From contig OY986973.1 of the NCBI GenBank assembly GCA_963920575.1, forward strand, positions 19,020,062 to 19,084,061: a stretch of 64,000 bases of DNA, given 5' to 3'. Position numbers and translations under genes: made by a program. The stretch is from Narthecium ossifragum. Its lineage: Eukaryota; Streptophyta; Magnoliopsida; Dioscoreales; Nartheciaceae. Every line of letters begins with the position of its first letter. Positions within the stretch are counted from its first letter, which is position 1. This document shows positions 20,008 to 32,500 of this stretch, in pieces. Below the pieces are notes generated by a model that saw only the letters and a list, made by a program, of their open reading frames with translations, was not told where the DNA came from and made no database searches.

Positions 20008-20769
20008 ATGGAAATGGAACAAAATCCTACTCAACAAGGTAGCAGCGACAAAGTGGTTTATAAGAAATGGACTTTGCCTATGCAAAAGGCCTTGCTAGAA
20101 TACATGGCCGACGTGGCGAGACTTAAGTGCAGTACGGACAAGGGGTTCAAAAAGTCTCAGCTCCACGGCGCTGCTATGCACGTGAATTCAATATTCGGAA
20201 CACATTTCGACCATAGAAATGTGAAAGCGAAAATGAACTACGTTAGAAAGAAGTATAAGCTCGCGAAGCTATTTCTTCCGCTCAGCGGAGCAGGGTGGAG
20301 TGTTGAAACAAATATGATTATTGTCCCCCCAGGCGTCGCCGATCATATTATTGCGGTAATCGTTAAACCGAGCTAGCTGATTTTTCCCCATGCGTAAGCA
20401 TTCTATGAAACGTCCTTGACTAATTGTTGCAATTGCAGACTAATCCTGAAGCGAAGCAAATCTTGAACACTCAAATCCATCACCTTGACCTTATGTTTCG
20501 CACAGGTCAACAAATTCAAGGGTGCGTGTTATGAATCCTTCAAGAGTAACGCCGAGGCATATGAGGCTTATGACCGTCTCTTTAATGGTCGTAAAGTGTG
20601 CTATGAAGCAACCAAGAATACGACTAAGGACTATGAGGCCCATGACTTCGAAATTAAATGCCCCAAAGTTATCAGAAATGGTAACGTATGGTACTATGCT
20701 GGATTTGTACTTTCAGCTTTGCTGCTCACTATGTTTCTGATTACCCTACTACTGCACTTCACAAGTTGA
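20008..20769 (+). CDS. Harbinger Myb/SANT-like protein (ORF1), spliced
   Basis: The first exon begins at 20008 or at a nearby ATG and encodes a Myb/SANT-like domain: KKWTLPMQKALLEYMADVA, then a helix with KSQLHGAAMHV, and a third helix with HRNVKAKMNYVRKKYK. The frame ends at a stop near 20376; a donor GTAATC at about 20356 and an acceptor before ACTAATCCTGAAGC (about 20440) suggest splicing to further exons (about 20440-20505 and 20520 onwards). This is the DNA-binding partner that brings the transposase to the element ends. Transposase and partner are in the same direction, with the transposase first. C-terminal exon structure is uncertain. Confidence 0.75.
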
Positions 20770-20904
20770 TTAAGTTTGGTTTTAAATCCAAACATTTAAT
20801 GGGATGGTATGTAGGGCTAAACAAGTACAATTCATATGTTTGAAGCATGTCTTGTTGTTACAATTAACTTGCTATGTATTTGCTATGATTGGGTAATGCT
20901 GGTT

Positions 20905-21591
20905 TGGTACATGTTGGTTTTATCTACGTCGGTTTGTTGAAGGGCAATGATGATGGCTTGCTATGTATTGTGATTTGGCAATGATGATTTATCTATGTCG
21001 GTTGGCCTTGAGTTTGGCTGCCCTCTTGTAGGCAACCCTCTTGCTGGCTGCCCTTTTGTAGGCAACCCTCTTGCTGGCTGCCCTCTTGTAGGCAACCCTT
21101 TTGTTTTATCTATGCCGGTATGTTGAGGTCAATGATGATGACATGTTTATATTGTTTTTTTGAAATCTTTGGCGATGATGATGTTGGTTTTATCTACGTC
21201 GGTTTGTTGAAGGGCAATGATGATGGCTTGCTATGTATTGTGATTTGGCAATGATGATTTATCTATGTCGGTTGGCCTTGAGTTTGGCTGCCCTCTTGTA
21301 GGCAACCCTCTTGCTGGCTGCCCTTTTGTAGGCAACCCTCTTGCTGGCTGCCCTCTTGTAGGCAACCCTTTTGTTTTATCTATGCCGGTATGTTGAGGTC
21401 AATGATGATGACATGTTTATATTGTTTTTTTGAAATCTTTGGCGATGATGATGTTGGTTTTATCTACGTCGGTTTGTTGAAGGGCAATGATGATGGCTTG
21501 CTATGTATTGTGATTTGGCAATGATGATTTATCTATGTCGGTTGGCCTTGAGTTTGGCTGCCCTCTTGTAGGCAACCCTCTTGCTGGCTGC
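20905..21591. repeat. 270-bp tandem repeat with 30-bp subrepeats, left part
   Basis: 'tatctacgtcggtttgttga' recurs at 20921, 21191 and 21461, giving a 270-bp period. Each unit contains a run of a 30-bp subunit, GGCTGCCCTCTTGTAGGCAA plus CCCTCTTGCT. The array is broken by a solo LTR and resumes at 23250. Confidence 0.9.
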
Positions 21592-23249
21592 TGATAGAGA
21601 CGTGGAAAGTGTCGCGGCTTAACGCGCCCGATCAAAATTACAAATTTATAATCAAACTCCTAACTAACTAACTTTGGGGGTAGCTAGCGGTGAGTCCGAG
21701 TCGAATCCACAGGGAATGCGTAAGGAAACAATTAAACCACCAAGCTCAATCTAAGTGTCCCTACAATGATAATGAAAGAGATGGTTTTTGGGTTTTATGA
21801 TAAGAAAACTAAGAAAGCATGTAAATGATTTAATGGATAGAGGGAGGTCCTAGGGAATCCCAATCCGGATTAGGCTCAATCATAGCTTTCTAATGAATTA
21901 AGATGTGCAATCCTATCGAGACACTACAATATCGACTACCTTGTGGCTAACAAAGGTCGTCGCTAACGAATAACCGGATAAGGACTATCCGTCGCACTAG
22001 GTGTATGCTAGAAAGTCGACGATCGAGGGATTAGCTTCAATCATCGCCAACGAGAGGTCGGGTTAGGATCATCTCGTCGCAAGGAATCGGGTTGTATGGA
22101 ATATGGTAATGGATCGAGATGGTTCTAGCATCTCGAATCCAAAACACTACAAAAGATAGGATAGATGCTAGGTTAGATGTGGATTGGAGTGGTTCTAGCA
22201 CAACCAAGTCCCTAACCTAGAGCCAAGACTCCCTTCAACACAAGTGGCCATGGTTCTAGCACAACCTACTCATTGGGGAATATCAACAAACACCTATTGG
22301 GCACAAGGTTCTAGCTTATGCAAACCAAAGAATTCATTCATCCAATATTAGAATCCAACTACAAAGATGATAAATGAAGCATAAATCCATACAATCTTGT
22401 CTCATAAGGATTACAACATCCAAAAATCCAAAGAAAACTATAAAGAAAACCTAAAACATCATGGTATTCCACTAGGTAAATAGATTAGCTACTCATCTTT
22501 GATGGAGAAGCCATGGAGAAGAGATGGATCCTCTTCTTCATCAATTTCCTCCCTCTTGGATGAGAGCTCCCTTCCTTGCCCAAGGGGATTGCCCCTTTCC
22601 TTAGCCTCTTCTTGTCCCTCGGAATCTCCAAAATCCCCCAAAAGGGGTCTATTTATAGCCTCCAAGCATCCCCCACTCGGATTAGATCTGGACCATTGAT
22701 TTTGCTCGGCTGGCACAAAAGGATCGATCCTTATAGGGTAAAGGATCGATCCTCCTCTTGAGTTCTGGCTGCGCCCCGACGAGGATCAATCCTCTAGTAG
22801 ATGGAGATCGATCCTAGAGAATGTTACGTTCTGTCACTGGAAAATGTGCAAAAGGGATCGATCCTTCCCATAGTGAGGATCGATCCTTATTTTCTGCATA
22901 TTATCTCTTTTGCCATTCAGCACTGCGCATTGGTACGAAAAATGCCATAACTTCATCTAGGAAACTCGGAATCATGAACCATAAAATTCTCCAGAAACTA
23001 GACTTCCAGAGCTTTCCAATGATATATGGCACATTATCTGGTTCTTCCTGAGAAGGTACAGTTTAATCTTTGAAGTTGACCCATGTACCTAAATGTGCTC
23101 GAATAGGCTCGTTTACACTCCAAAGTTGATCTAACTTCTGTTGAAGGCTCTTGTACCTGAAATACCATGAAGATTATTAGAAATACCTTGCTCGAAGACT
23201 AATAAAGGTAAATTAAGGGGTTAACTTGTGTACTTTTCACGTCTCATCA
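21592..23249. mobile_element. Solo LTR inserted in the 270-bp array
   Basis: It begins TGATAGAGACGTGG and ends CACGTCTCATCA, i.e. TG...CA with short inverted ends, and is flanked by the 5-bp duplication GCTGC (21587-21591 and 23250-23254). Length is 1658 bp with no internal retroviral genes. The block GTGAGTCCGAGTCGAATCCA near 21690 is seen in related form at about 46170 and, reversed, at about 50860, so the same family occurs elsewhere in the window. The open frames inside (22489-23051) are weak and unassigned. Confidence 0.8.
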
Positions 23250-23865
23250 GCTGCCCTTTTGTAGGCAACCCTCTTGCTGGCTGCCCTCTTGTAGGCAACC
23301 CTTTTGTTTTATCTATGCCGGTATGTTGAGGGCAATGATGATGACATGTTTATATTGTTTTTTTGAAATCTTTGGCGATGATGATGTTGGTTTTATCTAC
23401 GTCGGTTTGTTGAAGGGCAATGATGATGGCTTGCTATGTATTGTGATTTGGCAATGATGATTTATCTATGTCGGATGGCCTTGAGTTTGGCTGCCCTCTT
23501 GTAGGCAACCCTCTTGCTGGCTGCCCTTTTGTAGGCAACCCTCTTGCTGGCTGCCCTCTTGTAGGCAACCCTTTTGTTTTATCTATGCCGGTATGTTGAG
23601 GGCAATGATGATGACATGTTTATATTGTTTTTTTAAAATCTTTGGCGATGATGATGTTGGTTTTATCTACGTCGGTTTGTTGAAGGGCAATGATGATGGC
23701 TTGCTATGTATTGTGATTTGGCAATGATGATTTATCTATGTCGGTTGGCTGCGGCTATGGAGTTTGGATGCCCTCTCGTAGGCAACCCTCTTGCTGGCCT
23801 ATGATGAAATTAGCTGCGGCTATGGAGTTTGGATGCCCTCTCGTAGGCAACCCTCTTCTGTTCTG
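23250..23865. repeat. 270-bp tandem repeat, right part
   Basis: Continuation of the array split at 21591. It ends in diverged units with 'gatgccctctcgtaggcaacc' at about 23769 and 23832. Bases 23866-24370 carry no feature I recognise. Confidence 0.85.
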
Positions 23866-24380
23866 AGGCTATGCTGGCTTTGATTTTTTCGTATTCTTTG
23901 GAACCTATGGTTTCTTATTGATTTTGTTGCACGGGAGATGAGGCACAAGGGAAGTGATGAGGCACGACCTATGATGATATTTAGCTGAGGCTTTTGTTAT
24001 CCAATTCAAAGTATTGAGTCCAGATTGAAACAAGTGAGGAGAACAAAGCTGAAGATCTTGTAATTTGAAAGTTCAGAAATATATTGTATCTTTGTTTTTA
24101 AATTTGTACTTGTATAATGACACAATTTGGGTTGTTAATGTTGTTATACAAAGATTGAGTATTCCTTAAATTTGTACAGGGTCCACATCTTATAAATACA
24201 AAGGAAATGTTGTCCAATTTTTTTTTTTTTGCAATAGCCAAATTCTTATAAATACTCAGTTTAAAAATTTAAAACATAGCACTTGGAGTCTCAATTTGCC
24301 AACAGCCAAATTCTTACAATTTCAATCTATCAATCAAAAAGCATCTTAAACATTAAAAACTGCCATAAGTAAAAATTAAT

Positions 24381-24687
24381 CTACGGAATAAGAAATAGAC
24401 GGCGAGGTCGAATGGTTTTTTCGCGATAAACTCGTATCTCGCGAATAAGGAAGAGTCGGCGTCGGAGCTCGTCAGCCACAGTCGGAGCTAAAATGTGTTC
24501 ATCAAAACGCGATGGTGGTTCAATCACTGAGGATTCTGGACGGCGGCATCGACGCAGTATCCGGTTCATATTAGCACGTTGGTGGAGGAGGAGACGATGT
24601 TGGATGGCCTCTTCTTCTAGGGCAAGACGACAATCTTCTTCTTCCTCTTCCAAGGCAATGAGTGCCTCTTCATCTAGCCGCCTTACC
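24381..24687 (-). CDS. Small acidic/basic protein of unknown function
   Basis: On the minus strand an ATG at 24687 follows a good splice acceptor (TTTTTCTTACAG). The product of about 101 residues has an acidic first third (runs of Glu after LDEEALIAL), then an Arg-rich part. It lies near the right end of the Harbinger element and is antisense to its genes. It may be the 5' part of a captured gene or a chance frame. I do not recognise it. Confidence 0.3.
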
Positions 24688-24794
24688 ATCTGTAAGAAAA
24701 ATAAGAAATATATGAGTGGGGAGAGGAAGGGTTGATGCAGACACATGAACTAATGAAGCGTGCTATAATTTATAAAGGTTTGGAGCTCCTGTGG

Positions 24795-24940
24795 AAAAGA
24801 CCATAATGCCCTTAAAACTAGCCGTTTTATAGCTATTGATATGGACAATTTCGTCATTTCAAAAAAATTACCATAATGCCCTTAAAACTAGCCGTTTTAT
24901 AGCTGTTGAGATGGACGATTTCGTCATTTCGAAAAATTCC
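24795..24940. repeat. Direct repeat, two units of about 70 bp
   Basis: The block beginning TAATGCCCTTAAAACTAGCC and ending 'tttcgtcatttc' occurs twice with a few substitutions, just inside the right end of the Harbinger element. Confidence 0.85.
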
Positions 24941-25172
24941 ACCATCCTTTCCACTGCAACCAAACAGAATTAATTGATCCCCACCCACTTTCCACCATCA
25001 TTTCCACTGCAACCAAACAGAAGGAAACAGTTTCCATCCTGCTTTCCCACCCTCATTCCACAACAACCAAACAGACTTAAAACCCACAATTTTCCATTCC
25101 ACCAGCTTTCCATTCCTCCAGGTTTCCTCTCCACTTTCCATTCCTCCAGCCCTCTTTGCAACCAAACATGCC

Positions 25173-26282
25173 CTGATAGAATGTGTTAGAAGGAAAAACC
25201 GGAATGGTTTATGGTTTTCTTAACAGCTAATAATTCCCCCTTATAAAAAATAAAGTTAAAAACATAAACTCATCGCCCTCTCCCCTCCCTTTGTTCGGCC
25301 GTCTCTCTCATCTTATTTTTATTTGACCTAATTAACACCCTCTCTCTCTCTCTCAGTGGCTTATGAGATGCATATAATACTCTCTTTTCTCTCTTTCTTT
25401 GGCTTGTGGAGGCACATATAGAATAGCATATTGGGGAGACTTATGAGGGGAGGATACATAGGTTGTAAACGGAACCCAAACTTTATTCAACGATCCAGGC
25501 ATTGAACATAAATCTTTAAAAGAAAAATCATTATTTAGGTCTCCGTAAATCCTAATTAGCATGACTCCTTTCCAAAAACCCCATGTGCATCCATGCCGAG
25601 CGACGAGAAAGAGGACAACGGCGGCACTCGACGATGATTAGGGCACGAATACATTCATGATGGTGCGTTGGTATTAGATGCGAATTCTAAAATTGACGAC
25701 GATTCCATAGGAGGATTGTTGCTTGTTGTTTTATCAAACTGTTGGATATATGCGTCAAATTTTATTTGAAAAGATTAGAGTTGTGTTTTTGGTTACATTC
25801 AGTAACTTCGTCATTTATAAATATTCTATCAACAATAAATCGCTCCGATTTTAGTTTTTAATCGAATTGCTATCAACTCCCATCTCAAGGCAAGCCAATG
25901 GTTAAAACCTGTTAAATTTTTTCATCAAAATTTAACGTTTAATGTGTGGTCTACCTTATATATAGGTAGACGACACATTAAACATTAACTTTTATATAAA
26001 AGATTTAATACTTTTGTAACCCTTAGTTCATCTCGAGATCGAATATTAAGATAGAATGTGCTAGGAGGAAAAACCGGAATGGTTTATGGTTTTCATAAAA
26101 GCTAATAATTCTCCCATATAAAAAAAAAAAGTCAAAAGCACAAACTCATCACTCTCTCCCCTCCCTTTGCTCGGTCGTCTCTCTCATCTTATTTTTATTT
26201 GACCTAATTAACACCCCCTCTCTCTTTCAGTGGCTTATGGGATGCATATAATAGTATTTTCTTTCTCTTTCTTTGACTTGAT
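25173..26282 (+). repeat. 0.87-kb tandem repeat, copy 2 and start of copy 3
   Basis: 'ttgttcggccgtctctctcat' at about 25290 and its variant 'ttgctcggtcgtctctctcat' at about 26166 give an uninterrupted period of about 875 bp. The hairpin with 'aatgtgtggtctacc' lies at about 25938-25990. No coding capacity. Confidence 0.85.
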
Positions 26283-28605
26283 CTACAGCTTTCATTCAGA
26301 ACACCAACTCGTATCATGTACGTATAGCTCGGAAATCATGTTAGAACACCACTGTTCTAATTAAACCAGAGAATCCAAAAATAACATAATGAAATTTTGC
26401 TTAAATTCACATCAAATCCAAACAAAATCCTACCAAACTTTAATCAGGTGATGAACAAGCTATAAAATATCAACTATCATAGTTTAATTAAAGAACAATC
26501 AATTAAACAACACACAAACACCTAATCTAAGGATTAATGAAGAAACCTACCAAATTATGCTAATCCACATTTGATTCTCAATCAAACCATCCAAGGAGGG
26601 TGTAGATCTCTTCCTCTAGCTCCTAGCAAGCCTCCCAAGCCGCTGGATCAAGCTCCAAACAAGAATTTCTAATGTAGGAGGAGAGGAGAAGAAAAACCGA
26701 AAAAACAGAGGAGGTTTCGGGTTACTTATAGGCTCGAGTCCGATCGGTTGGACTAGGCTGGACTAGATCGATTCGCATCCTTATCTGGACACGTCAGTCG
26801 CGTCATTATCCAGACAACCGACACTCGGAGGTGTGGCAGCGTAATTAAGTGGTTTTTAATTATTTAATTAAGTTGATTCTTGGCTGCGATGATCTTGATG
26901 ATCTTTGGAAGAGATCTGCCAAGTTTGGTTTTAATTCTAGTTAGTTTCAATGGGATTTTGATTGATTTATCAAATCTGGATTTTTACGGAAATTGTAAGT
27001 TTGGATCAACTTTCATTTATCTGTTCATTTATCTGATTGATTTGTTTTTTGGATATGTGATTCGGGATGTACCGTTGAGTGGGCATATCAAGTTTCGCAT
27101 CAATCAGACGGTTAGATTGATAATTCTGATTTTCTAGAGTTCGTAGAGCATTTGCCCGAATTGTTATCTATGTGTATGATCATACATGGCTTTGTTTGCA
27201 TTAGATGAATAAGGATAGGGCGTAGGCGATAGGTTGATGACTGATCCGAGGCTTTCGGGTAGCTTGGATCGAGCAAATGCTCTACTAAGTAACCTGAGAC
27301 CTCCAATGTTTTTCTGGTTTTTCTTCTCCTCTCCTCCTACCTTAGAAATTCTCATTTGGAGCTTGATCCAGCGGCTTGGGAGGCTTGCCAGGGGCTAGAG
27401 GAAGAGATCTACACCCTCCTTGGATGGTTTGATTGAGAATCAAACGTGGATTAGCGTAATTTGGTAGGTTTCTTCATTAATCCTTAGATTAGGTGTTTGT
27501 GTTTTGTTTAATTGATTATTCTTCAATTAAACTATGCTAGCTGATGTTTTATAGCTTGTTTATCACCTGATTAAAGTTTGGTAGGATTTGTTTTGGATTT
27601 GATGTGAATTTAAGCAAGATTTCATTTTGTTATTTTTGGATTCTCTGGTTTAATTAGAATAGTGGTGTTCTAACATGATTTCCGAGCTGTTCATACATGA
27701 TACGAGTTGGTGTTCTGAATGAAAGTTGTAGATCCGTGAGGCAGCTTTCATGTCCAACCAGTTTCATGATTGTTGGAGCTATGTACAATTTCTAGTGAAT
27801 TAAATGGACTGTCTGTGCTGAAACAGGACAGTTAGCTTGATTAGTGTAATTAAGTGGTTTTTTATTATTTAATTAAATTTATTCTTGGCTGCGATGATCT
27901 TGATGATCTTTGGAAGATATCTGCCATGTTTGGTTTTAATTCAAGTTATTTTCAATGGGATTTGGATTGATTTATCAAATCTGGAGGTTTACCAAAATTG
28001 TAACTTTTCATCAACTTTTGTTAATCCGATTGATCTGGTTTTCGGATATGTAATTCAGGGTGTGTCATTGAGTTGGCATATCAAGTTTCGTATCAATCGG
28101 ACGGTTAGATTGATAATTATGATTTTCTAGAATTAGTAGAGCATTTGCTCTAATTGGATAAATTAAGCTGTTCGTTATCGCTTTATAATAATGTTATTAT
28201 ATATGCGTAGGCTCTTAGCTTGGTATGTGCTTGAACCAAGGGGTTCGCGCTCCTTGGGATGTGTAGAATAAAATATGCATTTTATCTATACGCTTGCCAT
28301 GTTTACCCCTTGGCGAGCTGTGTGTTGCGCCTGGCCCTACGTAATAATTGGCATATTATTGCATGTCTGAATTATTATCTGTGTATGATCATACATGGCT
28401 TTGTTTGCATTAGATGTATAAGGATAGGGTGTGGGTGATGGGTTGATCGCCGATCCGAGGCTTTCGGGTAGCTCGGATCTAGCTCTAGAACTGTGACGGG
28501 TAGCGTGGTCTAGGATCGGATGGTAGTATTCAGTCGATATCGATTGTAGGTTCCGGTTCGCGTCATTCGGATCGGTTGGGCCTTCGCGGGTCGAGGCGCG
28601 ACATG
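26283..28605. mobile_element. LTR-like sequence arranged as an inverted and direct repeat
   Basis: The stretch 26283-26710 is the inverted copy of about 27310-27745 (shared motifs include 'accaactcgtatcatg' and 'tccttggatggtttgattga'). In addition 26847-27140 and 27846-28135 are direct repeats (shared 'cttggctgcgatgatcttga'), as are 27171-27270 and 28380-28480 (shared 'ccgaggctttcgggtagct'). This looks like overlapping LTR fragments joined head to head. The host repeat continues on both sides ('ctttctttgactt' / 'tgtggaggcac'). No gene and no clear target-site duplication. Confidence 0.6.
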
Positions 28606-29593
28606 TGGAGGCACATATAGCATAGCATATTGGGGAGATTTATGAAAAGAGAATAGATAGGAAGTAAAAACGGAACCCAAACTTTATTCAACGATCCAGG
28701 CACTGAACATAAATCTTTAATTTTTTTCATTATTTAGGTCTTCGTATATCCTAATGAGCATGACTCCTTTCCTAAATCCTCATGTGCTTACATTCATGAT
28801 GGTGTGTTAGTATTAGATGTGTATTCTTAGATTGACGATGATTCCATATGAGGGTTGTTGCTTACTGTTTTCTCAAACTGTTGGATATATAAATCAAATT
28901 TTATTTGAAAATATTGGACTTGTGTTTTTGGTTACGCTCGGTTACTTCTTAATTTTTAAATATTCTATCAACCATAAACCACTCCGGTTTTGGTTTTTAA
29001 CCGAATTTGTTATCAACTCCCATCTTGAGGCAGGCCAATGGTTTAAAACATGTTCAATTTTTTCATCAAAATTTAACGTTTAATTTGTAGACTATCTCAT
29101 ATGTATAAAACATTTAACACTTTCGTAACCCTTAGTTCGCCTCGAGATCGGATATTAAGATAGAATGTGTTAGGAGCAAAAACCGGAATAGTTTCTGGTT
29201 TTCTTAACAGCTAATAATTCCCCCTCATAAAAAATAAAGTTAAAAATACAAACTCATTGCCCTTGCCCCTCCCTTTGTTCTGCCGTCTCTCTCATCTTTT
29301 GTTTATTTGACATAATATTAATTAACACCCCCTCTTTCTTTCATTGGCTTATGAGATGCATATAATACTCTGTTCTCTCTCTTTCTTTGGCTTGTGGAGG
29401 CACATATAGAATAGCATATTGGGGAGACTCATGGGGGGAGAATAGATAGGAAGTAAAAAAGGAACCCAAAACTTTATTCAACGATCTAGGCATTGAACAT
29501 AAATCTTTAATTATTTTTCATTATTTAGGTCTCCCTAAATCCTAATTAGCATGACTCCGTTCCAAAATCCCCTTGTGCATCCATGCCGAGCGA
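28606..29593 (+). repeat. 0.87-kb tandem repeat, rest of copy 3 and start of copy 4
   Basis: Contains 'gttggatatat' (about 28880), 'gtaaccctta' (about 29125), 'ttgttctgccgtctctctcat' (about 29274) and ends in the LINE target site ATCCATGCCGAGCGA. Confidence 0.8.
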
Positions 29594-32500
29594 GGGGGAT
29601 CGGGATTCAAGTACTCAACCTCTGTCATGGATTTCCTCTCCTTCATCACCCGGAACAGTATGATTGACTTGGGTTTCAAGGGTCCCTCCTTCACCTGGAC
29701 AAACCAGTAGTATGGTCGGGCCAGAATTCTGGAGCGTTTGGACAGAGCTCTAGTCTCCCCTCTGTGGGGGGAATGGTTTCCCACAGCTGGCGTGACTCAT
29801 CTCTCGCGTTGCCGATCACATCACCGCCCAATCCTCCATGAGCTCACCCCAGAGCGGCGGTGCCCTGGTCCATCCCCTTTTAGACTCCAACAAATTTGGA
29901 ATGTGCACCCCTCCAAGCAAGGGGTTGCCAGGGCCTGGAGTAGGAAGCGCCGCGGCTCAGAGCAATACATTTTCCATGGCCGCATCAAGGAGCTTAGGAA
30001 GTTGGTTAAGACATGGAGCAAAGTTGACGAGGGTGATATCTCCAATTCCCAGCTCCACTTGGAACATCACCTCCACAGTTTGTACCTACAGGAGGAGCAG
30101 GCTCCCCTTCCTCTGTATCAGGAGCAGCAAATTAGGTGCCTTGAGCGCCAGCTTCTCGCGCTTGACGTGCAGCGGGAGACCTACGTCGCCCAGCACCGGC
30201 GTCGTTCCTGGGTTGCTGAGGGGGATAGAAACACTCGTTCCTTCCATCACGGTGTTAGAGCGGCCTCATATTCCTCCAAGGTCCTTGAGTTGAAACTAGA
30301 GGACGGTGTTGTGGTCAGCAAGCATGAGGATATTGTTGCTCTGTTCCTAGCGCACTACCAGCAGCTCTGGGCCACGGATAGGGGTAGTTCCACTCCAACT
30401 CTCTCGCCTCTCCCCACCATCTCTCCTGAAGCTAGCAACGGCATCTTGAGTGTGGTTTCTGCTGAGGAGATTTTGGAGGTCCTTCAAGCCATGGGCAGGG
30501 ATAGATGTCCTGGTCCGGATGGATTAACTGTCGAATTCTACCTGGAGCATTGGAGCATCGTTGGGGAAGACTTCACAGCCTTGATCCAAGCTTTCTTCAG
30601 GGATTGCAAGATGCCCAGTGGATGGAACAACACCTACCTTGCATTCATTCCCAAATGCGCCAACCCCAGACGCATCAAGGATTACAGGCCTATAGGTCTT
30701 TGTAATATATGCTACAAAGTCATCTCCTCCATCCTAGCCAACCGCATGAAGCCAGCTCTCCAAGAGGTTGTCAGCCTTGAGCAGTCTGCTTACATGGAAG
30801 GACGGTCGATCCAGGACAACATAGGAGCGGCTCATGAGCTCCTTCATATGCGACAGAAGGCTCCTAAGGAAGCAGCTCTTATGGCTCTCAAGATTGACAT
30901 TAAGGCTGCTTACGATTCTGTCAGTTGGCGCTTCATTCGCAGAATCCTTGCTAGCATGAACTTCCCGTAGGCCTGGATCAACTGGGTCATGGAGTGTCTC
31001 ACCACTACTCACTTCTCTCTGCTTATCAATGGCAGGGTCAGTGGCTTCTTCCCTGCTGCTTGCGGACTCCGGCAAGGCGATCCGTTATCTGCCTACTTGT
31101 TCATCCTTGCCCAGGAGGCCCTCACCCAGTTGGCCAAGACTCCCCTCATTGCTCTTAAGGGTGTGTCCTACCCAGGCTCGACCTTGCAGGTGAGTCATCT
31201 TCTCTGCGCTGATGATTGCATCTTTGTGACTCCTGCGAGGCGTGAGGAAGCCAAGAAAGTCACCAACATCCTCAAGAGAGACAAGAAGCTTGCTGGATTG
31301 GAGGTCAGCCCGGAGAAGTCCAGCACCAAATTCTCCCCCTCCATCTCCCCCTGGCGCAGGAGAACGCTGTCCCGTATCCTTGGTTCCTCGAGGCAGTCTG
31401 CTCCTTGGAGATACTTAGGAGTTCCCCTTGACTCGCGGCGGATACAAGTCAAGGACTTCTCACCATTGATTGATGCGGTACAGGGGAGGCTGGCTACCTG
31501 GAAGAGCTCAACCACAGCGCTAGCGGGGCGTGCTATCCTATTGCAGGCCGTTCTCCAAGCTATGCATGTTCATGTTATGTCCTCAATTCCTACTCCGATC
31601 TCTGTTCTCAACAAGGTGGCTGCATTGGCACGCGAATTCCTCTGGCAGGGGAAGAGGGGGTCGTTCTCCAGAGTATCTTGGGATGTTGTCTGTAGGCACA
31701 GGATGCAGGGCGGGCTTGGATTCAAAGATCTCAAAAGATGGCAGCTTGCTTTGCGGATGAAGCAAGCATCCAAGTTCCTGGAGTCGCGCAAGAACATATG
31801 GATTTCTATTTGCCGGGCAAAGTACAAGGTCGTTGATGCTCTTCCCTTACCGCGACACTCTGCTTCTGCTTCGTCCCTCTGGCGTTCCATTTGCAGAGCA
31901 ATGATCATCCTCCACAAGGGTCTTCGATGGGAGCCTGGGGCAGGATGCCGAGCGAATGTCCTTCATGACTGGTGGACAGGGGATGGTCCCCTGCTCTCAT
32001 ACCCATGTCCGACGGTAGCAGATGGCAATGCTTCGTAGTTGTTAGTCCAAGATATGGTTTTAGAGGATGGCAACTGGGACATGGACAGGCTCACCTCCCT
32101 CTTCCATCCAAGCATGATCGATGGTATCCTCATGGGCACTTCCAGGCCCAGTAGCGGCAACGACAATCCGAGATGGGTCTGGAACAAGGAAGGTAAGGTC
32201 TCCTCGGCCTTTGCATACCAGATGCTAGAATCGTTGGAGAGCTCGTGTGATATTGAGGATCAAGCGCAACTGTGGAGAAGCATTTGGAAGGCCCCTGCAG
32301 GTCCCCGGGTGAGAATGTTCCTTTGGAAGCTCCTCCATGGGAAGCTGACAACCAGGTCCGTGCTTTGGAACCTTTGCCTCTCCTCTGAGCATCTATGTCC
32401 TCGTTGCTGCCTTGCGGATGAGACTCCAGAGCACTTGCTCTTTGAGTGTGGATTTGCGAGAGAGGTCTGGAATGGAGTGCTTCCTGAAACCTCCACTGCG

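Larger units (their letters stand above)
16374..25172 (+). mobile_element. PIF/Harbinger element with both proteins (about 8.8 kb)
   Basis: The left end reads GGGGATGTTTGGTTG after TTA; the right end in reverse reads GGGCATGTTTGGTTGC. Subterminal regions are full of 'ccaccattccac'/'aaccaaacag' motifs. Between them lie a DDE transposase gene and a Myb/SANT-like gene, the two-gene pattern of PIF/Harbinger. The right-hand TTA is not preserved: the host repeat resumes at 'gatagaatgtg', with about 25 bases of the unit missing. The size is inflated by three tandem arrays and one solo LTR. Confidence 0.85.

Noticed and set aside
21000..23800. Possible CRISPR-like spaced repeats
   Set aside because: The 30-bp repeats are adjacent subunits of a 270-bp tandem array in plant DNA, not identical repeats with unique spacers; no cas genes.
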